DNA of 64,000 bases, taken from IMG/VR virus record IMGVR_UViG_3300013108_000622, positions 1 through 64,000 of that record. One strand, 5' to 3'. The notes beneath the pieces are model-generated. The model was not told the origin of the DNA and searched no databases. It worked only from the letters and a program-made list of their open reading frames with translations. Each line of letters begins with the position of its first letter. Positions within the stretch are counted from its first letter, which is position 1. Positions 1-7,597 of the stretch are shown here, one piece after another. Position numbers and translations under genes: made by a program. Origin of the DNA: a virus.

Positions 1-2634
1 ATTTTTAAAGATTGTGATTATGCAATGTTGGGTGATATTCATCTTGAGAATCAAATACTTGACAAAGACGGTCGCATTCGTTATGCCGGATCCACAATTC
101 AGCAAAATTTCGGAGAGGCAACTTGTAAAGGTTTTTTGCTTTGGGACATTAAAGATAAAGAAAGTTTTACCTGCAAGCCTTTCCTCTATACGTCGCCCAA
201 GCCTTTTATCTCCATTTCTTTAACTGCCGAGGGAAAAGTCCCAGAGGCCAAAATTCCAGAAGGTTGTCGTCTTCGACTTGTAGTAGAGAACAGTATTTCA
301 ACGACTGCTCTTAAAAAAGCGGTCAATGTGGCCAAGAAACTATACAGTCCAGAATCCGTTTCAATAATCAACCGGGCAACTTCCAGTAATGGAGTGGAAG
401 TTTCTGATGACTTTAAGCGGGATGACTTAAGAGACATTACCGTTCAAGAGACATTAATCCGGGAGTATTTAGAGGATTATAAATTAAATGAAGATCTTGA
501 TACGCGCATCATCGAACTCAATAAAAAATATAATGAAATTGCCGAAAAGAATGATGAGACTTATCGCAACACCAATTATGAGATTCTTGAGTTGGAGTGG
601 GACAACCTATTTAACTATGGTGAAAAGAATAGGTTAGACTTTACCAAATATACTGGAATTACAGGAATTTTTGGAAAGAATTTTTCTGGTAAGTCGAGCA
701 TCGTTGACTCTCTTTTGTTCACGATTTATAATTCAATTTCCAAGAATTCGCGTAAGAGTGTTAATATTGTCAACAACAACAAGACTGAAGGTTACGGACG
801 AGTAAAGATTAAGCGAGGAAATAAAGTTTATACGATTTCGCGCAAGGTTGAAAAATATCTTAAAAAATTAAAAGGTAAAGAAACTGTCGAAGCCAAGACG
901 ATATTAGACTTTAAATGCACCGATCTTCTTACAGAAGAAACCCATTCTCTTAATGGGTTGACTCGGGCCGACACAGATCGCAATATTGTTAAATATTTCG
1001 GCACTATTGATGACTTCTTAATGACCTCTATGTCATCTCAATTGGGAGCATTAAATTTTATTGGAGAGGGCTCGACTAAGCGTAAAGAGATATTGGCTAA
1101 ATTTTTGGACCTGGATTTGCTAGATAAGAAGTTCAAAAATGCCAAAGACGACGCGGCAGATCTAAAAGCCGCCATCAGAATCTTAGATAATGTAGATTAT
1201 GATGAAGAAATCAAAAAGTATCAAAAAGAATTGCTCAATAATGAGGCCATTACCGAAGCTAGAAAAAATCAATGTCAAAGATTAAAATTAAAAGTTGGAG
1301 AAGTGGAGAAAGAAATTTCGCTACTGGAAGATAAGATAAATTCTGCACCGACTGAAATGATTAATATAAAAGAGTTGCAAAGTAAGATTATAAAAACAAA
1401 AAAAAATATTTCTGACTTTGATTCTCAAACATTGGCTACGCAAGATCTTATTGAAAAAAATAAAGAAAAGATTACTAAAGCAGAGAGATTCGTCGAAGAT
1501 TTTGACTTTGAGGCTTTAACGTCGCAAAAAACAGACCATACAGAAATCTCGAAAGAGTTGGACACCATTGTTAGAAATCTTAATGATGACGAGAGTAGTA
1601 TTAAACGTCTCAAAAACCAAATCGATCTATTAAAAGAGGTTCCATGTGGAAAAGAGTTCTCGCACTGTAAATTTATCAAAGGCGCATACGATGCCCAGGA
1701 ACAGGTCGAGCTGATTCAATTGTCAATCAATAATAACAAGCGAGTCCGCGATGCTTTGAGAGATAAAGCTGAAGTGATAAAGATAGAAAATGTCCTTGAT
1801 GATTTAAAGAAGTTTGACACATTTTTAAACATTAAAAAGCAACTAGAAATAGAAACGAATTCTTCTCATTTAATGCTGGAAAGTTTGACCTCGAAAAAAT
1901 CTGTTGCGAAACACGAACTGAAAGACTTGAAGAATAAAGAAAAAATTTATGAAGAAAACAAAGACGTTATTGAGAACATAAACAACGTCGTTGCCCAAAA
2001 GACCGACAAGCAAAATGTTTTGGTTTCTTGCAATCAAGAGCTTTCTGAGTGTGAAAATCTTTTATTAGATCTCTATAAGTCTCACGGATTTTATGAACAG
2101 AAGATTGAGAATTTAAAAGAGCAAAAGCTTAAGAAAGAGCAAACACAAAACCAGTTCGAAGCATACGATCTTTATATGCGAGCGATGCATCCCAATGGGA
2201 TTGCGTATGATATAATCAAGAAGTCTCTACCCGTCATTAATTCAGAAATTTCAAAAGTTCTTGCAAACGTGGTAGACTTCGAGGTGTTCTTTGAAACGGA
2301 AGACAATCGTTTGGATATCTACATTAAACACCCTGATCGCGATCCAAGCCCATTAGAAATGGCAAGCGGCGCAGAAAAAACTGTTTCGTCAATGGCGATC
2401 CGATTAGCTTTTATTGCAGTATCCACAATTCCTCGGAGCCAATTATTTGTTTTGGACGAACCAGGGACAGCCTTGGACGAAGAACGAATGGAGGGTTTTA
2501 CAAGAATTTTAGAAATTGTAAAGTCCGTGTTCAAAACAGTTATGCTAATTTCACATTTGGATAGTTTGAAAGATTCCGCTGACTCTATCATTAATATTGA
2601 AAAGAAGAATGGATATGCAAATGTGAACTGTTAA
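1..2634 (+). CDS. Fused Mre11/Rad50-type recombination nuclease (gp47-gp46 like), 5' end outside window
   Basis: The frame is open from base 1, so the ATG at 25 is not taken as the start; 877 residues are visible. The first ~150 residues look like the end of an SbcD/Mre11/gp47 phosphoesterase: GDIH (metal-site motif) and YAGSTIQQNFGE, followed by a capping-type region. From about residue 190 the protein is an SbcC/Rad50/gp46 ATPase: Walker A GKNFSGKS (225-232), long coiled coils, a hook with two cysteines spaced C-x6-C (549 and 556), the signature ASGAEK (788), Walker B LFVLDEP with D819/E820, and an ISHLD switch. In T4 these are two genes whose products form a complex that resects DNA ends for recombination-dependent replication. 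Here no stop separates them. The Rad50 half is certain; the fusion is read directly from the frame. Confidence 0.9.
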   Translation: MFKDCDYAMLGDIHLENQILDKDGRIRYAGSTIQQNFGEATCKGFLLWDIKDKESFTCKPFLYTSPKPFISISLTAEGKVPEAKIPEGCRLRLVVENSISTTALKKAVNVAKKLYSPESVSIINRATSSNGVEVSDDFKRDDLRDITVQETLIREYLEDYKLNEDLDTRIIELNKKYNEIAEKNDETYRNTNYEILELEWDNLFNYGEKNRLDFTKYTGITGIFGKNFSGKSSIVDSLLFTIYNSISKNSRKSVNIVNNNKTEGYGRVKIKRGNKVYTISRKVEKYLKKLKGKETVEAKTILDFKCTDLLTEETHSLNGLTRADTDRNIVKYFGTIDDFLMTSMSSQLGALNFIGEGSTKRKEILAKFLDLDLLDKKFKNAKDDAADLKAAIRILDNVDYDEEIKKYQKELLNNEAITEARKNQCQRLKLKVGEVEKEISLLEDKINSAPTEMINIKELQSKIIKTKKNISDFDSQTLATQDLIEKNKEKITKAERFVEDFDFEALTSQKTDHTEISKELDTIVRNLNDDESSIKRLKNQIDLLKEVPCGKEFSHCKFIKGAYDAQEQVELIQLSINNNKRVRDALRDKAEVIKIENVLDDLKKFDTFLNIKKQLEIETNSSHLMLESLTSKKSVAKHELKDLKNKEKIYEENKDVIENINNVVAQKTDKQNVLVSCNQELSECENLLLDLYKSHGFYEQKIENLKEQKLKKEQTQNQFEAYDLYMRAMHPNGIAYDIIKKSLPVINSEISKVLANVVDFEVFFETEDNRLDIYIKHPDRDPSPLEMASGAEKTVSSMAIRLAFIAVSTIPRSQLFVLDEPGTALDEERMEGFTRILEIVKSVFKTVMLISHLDSLKDSADSIINIEKKNGYANVNC

Positions 2635-2645
2635 CAGAACAAGAA

Positions 2646-2653
2646 ACTACTTA
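2646..2653 (+). promoter_or_regulatory. Candidate late promoter box, ACTACTTA variant
   Basis: ACTACTTA lies 17 bases before the start codon at 2671, in the short gap after the recombination nuclease. It differs by one base from the ACTATTTA box found before several structural genes. The following gene has an almost perfect ribosome site (AAGGAGGTGAT). Function is inferred from position and similarity to the other boxes only. Confidence 0.4.
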
Positions 2654-2670
2654 TAAGGAGGTGATATATT

Positions 2671-2919
2671 ATGAAAGATTTAGAAATCAAAGACATTTTT
2701 GAAAAAGTCAGTGAAGGCGTAGCCGGAATTACTGGCGTTGTCATTAATCTCGTTGCTCTCGCTATTCTTGTTGAGGTTATTTACGGCCAAGGCATTTTTG
2801 GAATGGGCGTTATTGGCAACATCACTAAACTTGTTAACGACATTGGTTCAAGTGGCTTTGCTGGTCTCGTCTCTCTCCTTGTACTTGTTGTGCTATTTAG
2901 AGGAAAGAAATCCTCATGA
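2671..2919 (+). CDS. Small two-helix membrane protein
   Basis: 82 residues with two hydrophobic segments (about 16-40 and 58-77) and a charged RGKKSS tail. It is preceded by a very strong ribosome site, AAGGAGGTGAT, suggesting high expression. It overlaps the next gene by four bases (ATGA). I do not recognise the family. Its size and topology, and the neighbouring small membrane proteins at 2916, 3752 and 4116, would suit a holin or another lysis/envelope function, but no endolysin is present nearby to support that. Confidence 0.75.
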   Translation: MKDLEIKDIFEKVSEGVAGITGVVINLVALAILVEVIYGQGIFGMGVIGNITKLVNDIGSSGFAGLVSLLVLVVLFRGKKSS

Positions 2920-3122
2920 GCGAAGTAATCAAACCAGTTTTTGACAGATTGATGGGAAAAGTCATTTCCCGTAAATTCACAGTATTCTCACTCGCAACTT
3001 TATTTTTATATCTTGGCAGTATCACTGGCGAGCAATGGGTTGCTATATCTTTGGGCTATATCGGAATACAAGGTATTGCTGATATCGCTACACAATGGAA
3101 ATTTGGGAAACAACAATTATGA
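2916..3122 (+). CDS. Small membrane protein, holin-like
   Basis: 68 residues, ATGA overlap with the gene before and again with the gene after (3119). Two hydrophobic stretches (about 22-37 and 41-58) follow a basic N-terminal helix containing KVISRKF. The arrangement, a short cytoplasmic N-terminus with two closely spaced membrane helices and a basic tail, is common among small phage holin-like proteins, but no diagnostic motif is visible. Translational coupling to 2671 and 3119 implies joint expression. Confidence 0.7.
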   Translation: MSEVIKPVFDRLMGKVISRKFTVFSLATLFLYLGSITGEQWVAISLGYIGIQGIADIATQWKFGKQQL

Positions 3123-3433
3123 AATTAACAAAAGAAAAGCTGCAAGAAATCATCGAAGAAGAACTTAGAGAATACAAGGTTAAAACCCCAAAACATTTTA
3201 ACCCAAGCCAAGAACCAGGAACCGCAGACGATGTGTTTCACGATTGTATTGCAAGCGTAAAAAAGAGTTTTAAGAAGCACGACTATAAGCCAGATGCAGG
3301 TAAGACAGTTGAAGACGCCGCCGCAGCCATTTGTACTGATTCTCGCAAAGAAGGCGGCGCAACTTTAGATTGGGGCGAAAAGCGCAAGAAGGAAGTTGAA
3401 AAAGCTCGCCCAGGTGGAAAAGACGGAGAATGA
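3119..3433 (+). CDS. Small protein with candidate capsid-targeting N-terminus
   Basis: 104 residues. The ATG at 3119 overlaps the previous stop (ATGA) and is preferred to an upstream ATG at 3095 that lies inside the previous gene. The N-terminus MKLTKEKLQEIIEEEL is an amphipathic helix that recurs with variations on proteins at 4897, 11297 and 12377. The rest, from residue ~28, is soluble, Lys- and Asp-rich, and ends in a basic GGKDGE tail; it contains two cysteines and no recognisable fold. The terminal motif resembles the role, though not the exact sequence, of T4 capsid-targeting peptides, so an internal head protein is a plausible inference. Confidence 0.7.
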   Translation: MKLTKEKLQEIIEEELREYKVKTPKHFNPSQEPGTADDVFHDCIASVKKSFKKHDYKPDAGKTVEDAAAAICTDSRKEGGATLDWGEKRKKEVEKARPGGKDGE

Positions 3434-3765
3434 ATATAATTGAGCTAAAAAAAATGATCAGGGATCAAATTCTTGAGCAAAAGTGGAACAAAGATTCAGA
3501 AACTCCTCGTGATTATTCAAAAGAATACGATAAGCCTGGTTCAAAAGAGCAAGAAGAGAGAAACAAGAGAAAGCGCGATAAACGAAAACATGATAAAGAA
3601 AACGGCGAGTGCAAACCGGGAGAAGAATTGCACCACGTTAATGGCATTGAGAACGATGAAGTGGTATGCGAACCGGTATCAAAAAATCGTGGCCGCAAAG
3701 AAAAGTCTCGATTAAAAGACAAAGAAATAGTTATAAAGGTGGTTAAAGATAATGAGTGTTCTTAA
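3430..3765 (+). CDS. Small basic protein with HNH-like motif and helical N-terminal tag
   Basis: 111 residues, starting in an ATGA overlap with 3119. The N-terminus MNIIELKKMIRDQILEQ is a shorter version of the helix tag seen on neighbouring proteins. The middle is very rich in Lys, Arg and Glu. Around residues 57-85 the sequence has C-x5-ELHHVNG, later VVCEPVSKNRGR, which recalls the first His pair and Asn/His positions of a beta-beta-alpha metal (HNH) nuclease core, though the third catalytic position is not clear. It could be a DNA-binding protein packaged with the genome. Nuclease assignment is tentative. Confidence 0.6.
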   Translation: MNIIELKKMIRDQILEQKWNKDSETPRDYSKEYDKPGSKEQEERNKRKRDKRKHDKENGECKPGEELHHVNGIENDEVVCEPVSKNRGRKEKSRLKDKEIVIKVVKDNECS

Positions 3766-4150
3766 GAGTGTGTGGGTATTTCTAAAAACGCATTGGTATA
3801 TTCCTGTAATTATTGTTGCTGGGATCATATTCAAAAGCAAAAGTGACAGCTTGTTGAAAGTCATTGACGCTCAAAAAGAGTCATATAAAAAACAAAAAGA
3901 TGCTATTGAGTCGGCTGAAATTGAAAAAAAGAAGTCTAAAGAAAAAATAAATAATGAATTTAATAATGCAGTGACAGCAATTGAAAGCTTTCACAAAGTA
4001 CAAGGAAAAAAACTAGAAGCCTCTAAAAAGAAAGAAATTAAAAATATTGTTAAAAAGCATTATAATAATAAACAAGCAATAACATCAGAGATAAAAGATT
4101 TGTTTGGTATAACTTATGTTCCTAAAAAAGATAACGATAATTCTAACTAG
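3752..4150 (+). CDS. Membrane-anchored coiled-coil protein, i-spanin-like
   Basis: 132 residues. One membrane segment near the N-terminus (about 7-27, followed by FKSKS) and then a lysine-rich coiled coil (30-110) give the layout of an inner-membrane spanin subunit (Rz type). The next gene overlaps it by 35 bases and carries a signal peptide, which is also how Rz/Rz1 pairs are often arranged, although that partner lacks a clear lipobox. It starts 14 bases before the end of 3430. Lysis function is an inference from architecture only. Confidence 0.65.
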   Translation: MSVLKSVWVFLKTHWYIPVIIVAGIIFKSKSDSLLKVIDAQKESYKKQKDAIESAEIEKKKSKEKINNEFNNAVTAIESFHKVQGKKLEASKKKEIKNIVKKHYNNKQAITSEIKDLFGITYVPKKDNDNSN

Positions 4151-4568
4151 CTTTTTATTTATCACCAGCACTGCTCAAGCTCAGACAACAACAAGCACAT
4201 CTGGAAAATTTACTATTTTAAACAAAGGCGATGCCGCCCCTTTTGACGGAACATTGCTTGATCCTGTGGCAATGGCCAAAATAATTGCAGACAAAAAATA
4301 TGCAGCAAAAGACTGTAGTTTAAAGATAAAATATGAAAAAGACTTAGGTAATGCCCGATGCATCCGTGACACTAAGTTGTTAAAATCAGAATTAGAAATT
4401 GAAAAGAAGAAATATAACCTGATTGTTTCTGCTCAAAAAGAAGAAATTGAAGTGTTAAGAAGTTTAGCTACCGGACAAAACAATACACTTTGGGCAACCA
4501 TTGGTTTTGCGCTCGGTGCCGTAACATCAATTGCAATATTTTATGCTGCAAAAGAGGTTTCGAATTGA
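4116..4568 (+). CDS. Secreted/membrane protein with signal peptide and C-terminal membrane helix
   Basis: 150 residues. Residues 1-22 form a signal peptide ending in TAQAQ, with likely cleavage after the AQA. Then come a Thr/Ser linker, the sequence GDAAPFDGTLLDPVA, a helical coiled-coil part with two cysteines, and a C-terminal membrane helix (about 124-146). The APFDG(T/V)LL pattern after a signal peptide occurs in many phage proteins of unknown function. It overlaps 3752 by 35 bases in another frame, as spanin pairs often do, but the C-terminal membrane anchor is unlike a classical o-spanin lipoprotein. Confidence 0.65.
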   Translation: MFLKKITIILTSFLFITSTAQAQTTTSTSGKFTILNKGDAAPFDGTLLDPVAMAKIIADKKYAAKDCSLKIKYEKDLGNARCIRDTKLLKSELEIEKKKYNLIVSAQKEEIEVLRSLATGQNNTLWATIGFALGAVTSIAIFYAAKEVSN

Positions 4569-4933
4569 AAGATCCAAACAAATTAATTAAGGTCGAACAA
4601 GCGATTCAAGAAAAATACGGAGCACAAACCGTACAAAACCCAAAGAATAATTGGGATGAGATTAAAGAAAAAGAATATCTCGAACAGATTAAAAAGATTT
4701 ATAAAGCTGAAAACCCCAAGGAGATCGTAGAGGTTGATGGTGTTTTAATGCCCAAGAAACTATTTAAGAAAGAGTCAAATCGTACTTGTCCAGAATGTAA
4801 GGTCTACTCGTTTCACATGAGAGATGATTTATATATGAACAAGTTTAAATGTTGTTTCAAATGTTATATACAATATGTTGAAGGAAGGGAAGAGAAGTGG
4901 CAACAAAAATTAAAATCACAGAAAAGATTTTAG
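4565..4933 (+). CDS. Zinc-ribbon-like conserved phage protein
   Basis: 122 residues from a TTG at 4565 that overlaps the previous stop (TTGA); an ATG at 4490 would put 25 residues inside the previous gene and is rejected. The C-terminal part has CPEC, then KFKCCFKCYIQYVEGREE, giving a four-cysteine zinc-ribbon-like cluster (about residues 75-107). The N-terminal half is helical and charged. Similar small Cys-x2-Cys proteins sit near head genes in T4-like marine phages; function unknown. It overlaps the next gene by 37 bases. Confidence 0.7.
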   Translation: MKDPNKLIKVEQAIQEKYGAQTVQNPKNNWDEIKEKEYLEQIKKIYKAENPKEIVEVDGVLMPKKLFKKESNRTCPECKVYSFHMRDDLYMNKFKCCFKCYIQYVEGREEKWQQKLKSQKRF

Positions 4934-5436
4934 AAGATATGATATTAGAAGAAATGAATGAGCTTTCTGATAGTAATTTGCAAGAATTAAGCTTCTTATC
5001 AAAATTAAAAGGTGGCTTTAAAGGTATCAAGCAGGCAGCATCTGCTGGTGCAGAAAGACAAGTGGAATCAGATTTTATCAAAAAATACGTTCAAGCATTC
5101 CTCGCTTTACATAACGAATTGTATAGCTTGCCTGATCAGATGATAAAAGATGCTGGAAAATATAATCTTGATATCCAAAAAGACGATCAGCTTGCTGGAC
5201 TTGTCAGAAGAATAAAAGAAACATCAGATGATTTGGAATCTAGCAGGAAAGAAATCGTTGGGATGGCAAAATCATTGGGTATGGATATCGATGATCCTGG
5301 TGCAGAAGTAAGTGCCGATGCCAAGGCTGTTAAAACAGGGCTTGCGAGTAAGGCTGGATCTGCTATAAAGGGAATAGGAAAAGGACTCTTCGGAATAAAC
5401 GAAGAAACAGGAGAAAATAATAATGGCGACAAATAA
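4897..5436 (+). CDS. Helical protein with candidate capsid-targeting N-terminus
   Basis: 179 residues from a GTG at 4897 preceded by AAGGAAGGGA. The N-terminus MATKIKITEKILEDMILEEM carries the same amphipathic helix pattern as proteins at 3119, 11297 and 12377. The body is helical, then has a Gly/Ala/Ser-rich C-terminal region (GSAIKGIGKGLFG). I do not recognise a domain. Being in the late region, upstream of terminase and portal, and sharing the tag suggests a protein built into the prohead core, cleaved by the gp21-like protease; this is inference. Confidence 0.7.
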   Translation: MATKIKITEKILEDMILEEMNELSDSNLQELSFLSKLKGGFKGIKQAASAGAERQVESDFIKKYVQAFLALHNELYSLPDQMIKDAGKYNLDIQKDDQLAGLVRRIKETSDDLESSRKEIVGMAKSLGMDIDDPGAEVSADAKAVKTGLASKAGSAIKGIGKGLFGINEETGENNNGDK

Positions 5437-5995
5437 TGATATTATAGAGATTATCAATGGCATCTCAACTGCTGCGGCTCAAGCATATGATGGAGCAATT
5501 GATGATAAGGGAGAGGCTGTCGAGATTGGCCTTTCTAGAGAAGACGGAGATATAATTCATGATAAAAGACTAATTGATGGGTTTAATGTTTCTATTTCTG
5601 GAAATGTTTTGATAATCAAATATCAGGGTGAAATCATGTTAAAGGATGTTTACAAAGGCGATTTTGAATCTGAAATGGAACAAAGATTTGCAGACATTGT
5701 TTCATATCTCAAAAAATCATTTCGAAAAATTACTGGTAAATCCTTGTCGCTTTCAAAGATTGATAAAGAGCCGGACTTGCTTGTTCAAACAATGAGCAAG
5801 ATCAGAACCTGGGTTCAGGGCACTTGTTCTTATAAAATTGGTGGAATTCCAGACGAACCAGAATTAGGCGCAACTGTTGAAGAAAGGCTTTCCACGGCAG
5901 TTAAAAATTGGATTGGTATGGGTAAAGATGAATTCCCAAAAACCAAAGCACCACAGAATGTAAAAGGTAAGCGGGACGAAAATCCTAAAAGCTAA
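5423..5995 (+). CDS. Conserved protein upstream of terminase
   Basis: 190 residues, overlapping 4897 by 14 bases. The sequence looks like a soluble alpha/beta protein: a helical start, a beta-rich middle (NVSISGNVLIIKYQGEIM), a helical region with SYLKKSFRKITGKSLSL, and a charged tail. No signal peptide, membrane helix or catalytic motif is visible. It sits immediately before the large terminase, where T4 has gp16, but I see no helix-turn-helix that would make it a small terminase. Probably a head- or packaging-related protein. Confidence 0.7.
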   Translation: MATNNDIIEIINGISTAAAQAYDGAIDDKGEAVEIGLSREDGDIIHDKRLIDGFNVSISGNVLIIKYQGEIMLKDVYKGDFESEMEQRFADIVSYLKKSFRKITGKSLSLSKIDKEPDLLVQTMSKIRTWVQGTCSYKIGGIPDEPELGATVEERLSTAVKNWIGMGKDEFPKTKAPQNVKGKRDENPKS

Positions 5996-6004
5996 TTAAT
6001 ATGT

Positions 6005-7594
6005 ATGTCGCATTACTTATCCAAAAAAGAGCTTGTAAAAGAGATAGTTAAATGTGGCAAAGATCCTGTTTATTTTATAGATAATTATTGCAAAATCGCC
6101 CACCCAACCAGAGGACAAATAGCCTTCAAGACTTGGGACTTTCAACAAGAATTATTGTACAAATTTAACGATTATCGCAACAATGTTATATTAAAATCGA
6201 GACAGATGGGCATCTCCACCATCACTGCTGCATATGTTTCTTGGATAATGCTATTTCATCGCGATAAAAATGTATTAGTCATCGCAACAAAGTTTAATAC
6301 TGCCGCCAATTTAGTAAAAAAAGTAAAAGCAATGATAAAGCTTTTACCACCTTGGTTCGATCAGTTAGCACAAATTGCAATCGATAACCGCTCATCGTTT
6401 GTTTTAAACAATGGATCAGAAATTAAAGCATCATCAACGTCAGCAGACGCTGGTCGTTCTGAAGCATTGTCATTGCTGGTTATCGATGAGGCCGCACATA
6501 TCGAAGGTTTTGATGATCTATGGACAGCCCTACAACCTACAATGGCCGCTGGTGGTCGTTGTATTGCTCTTTCATCCCCTAATGGTGTTGGAAATTGGTT
6601 TCATAAAACATACGTTTCTGCTGATTCTGGGGAGAATGATTTCCACCCAACTAGGTTACATTGGACTCTCCACCCAGAAAGAGATAAGAAGTGGTTTGAT
6701 GACACCACAAAAAACCTCTCCAGAAGAAAAATTGCACAAGAGTATGAATGTAATTTTAATGCATCTGGTGAAACAGTTGTCCATCCCGATAATTTAAATA
6801 AAATCGAGCAGATATGTTCAGACCCGAAATGGCAAACAGGTTTTGATAGAAATTTTTGGATTTGGAAAGAATATAATCCAGAGAGCAATTACTTATTGGT
6901 GGGTGATGTCGCTCGCGGTGATGGAAATGACTATTCAGTATTTCATATATTTGATACCAAAACCATGGAACAAGTCGCCGAATATCGCGGAAAACCAACG
7001 ACAGACTTGTTTTCGCGGATACTATTCGATGCCGGAAAAGAATATGGCGATGCAATGCTTATCGTTGAGAACAATAACATTGGCTATTCAGTTCTGGAAA
7101 AACTCATTGATGCCGGTTATCCAAATTTATATTACTCTACTAAAGGAACTCATGAATATGTTGAGCAATATCAGGCAGAAGCTATCTCAAATGCAATAGC
7201 CGGGTTTACCACTTCTCAAAAGACAAGACCTTTAATTATTGCCAAACTGGAAGAGTTCATAAGAAATGAACTAATTACGATCAATTCTATTAGATCTTTT
7301 CAAGAATTAAAGACATTCGTTTGGAGAAATGGAAGACCCGAAGCCCAGCGAGGATACAACGATGATCTTGTGATATCCCTATCGATTGCTTGCTGGGTTA
7401 GGGATACAGTGCTAGAGGAAAATACAAGAGAGCTTCAATATAAAAGAGCATTTTTAAACTCGATGATTGTTTCAAATACTAAATTAAATACTACAATTCC
7501 TGGAATGAATGGCTACAAAAAGTCTGAATCTTTTGATAAAATGAACAATGCAAAGAAAATTTATAAAGATTTTGGCTGGCTTATAAAAGGATAA
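6005..7594 (+). CDS. Terminase large subunit (gp17-like)
   Basis: 529 residues. The protein pumps DNA into the prohead and cuts the concatemer. Visible landmarks are the adenine/Walker A region SRQMGIST (65-72), Walker B LLVIDEAAH with D161/E162, the coupling motif ALSSPNG, and an RNase H-type nuclease domain: GDVARGDG with D301, then IVENNN, and NDDLVISL with the last acidic residues. Length is slightly below T4 gp17 (610), mostly from a short N-terminus. The start ATG at 6005 is nine bases after the previous stop. The portal gene follows three bases after the stop, so the two are co-translated. Identification is firm. Confidence 0.96.
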   Translation: MSHYLSKKELVKEIVKCGKDPVYFIDNYCKIAHPTRGQIAFKTWDFQQELLYKFNDYRNNVILKSRQMGISTITAAYVSWIMLFHRDKNVLVIATKFNTAANLVKKVKAMIKLLPPWFDQLAQIAIDNRSSFVLNNGSEIKASSTSADAGRSEALSLLVIDEAAHIEGFDDLWTALQPTMAAGGRCIALSSPNGVGNWFHKTYVSADSGENDFHPTRLHWTLHPERDKKWFDDTTKNLSRRKIAQEYECNFNASGETVVHPDNLNKIEQICSDPKWQTGFDRNFWIWKEYNPESNYLLVGDVARGDGNDYSVFHIFDTKTMEQVAEYRGKPTTDLFSRILFDAGKEYGDAMLIVENNNIGYSVLEKLIDAGYPNLYYSTKGTHEYVEQYQAEAISNAIAGFTTSQKTRPLIIAKLEEFIRNELITINSIRSFQELKTFVWRNGRPEAQRGYNDDLVISLSIACWVRDTVLEENTRELQYKRAFLNSMIVSNTKLNTTIPGMNGYKKSESFDKMNNAKKIYKDFGWLIKG

Positions 7595-7597
7595 ACA

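Noticed and set aside
25-27. ATG at base 25 as the start of the recombination nuclease
   Set aside because: The frame is open to base 1 and the residues around it are internal Mre11 motifs, so the true start is outside the window.
4759-4766. ACTATTTA inside the zinc-ribbon gene
   Set aside because: Within coding sequence 130 bases from the next start; taken as chance. The same applies to 11060-11067 and 59096-59103, although 11060 could in principle serve the protease region.
5423-5995. Small terminase assignment for the gene before the large terminase
   Set aside because: Position fits, but no helix-turn-helix or central oligomerisation coil typical of gp16 is visible.
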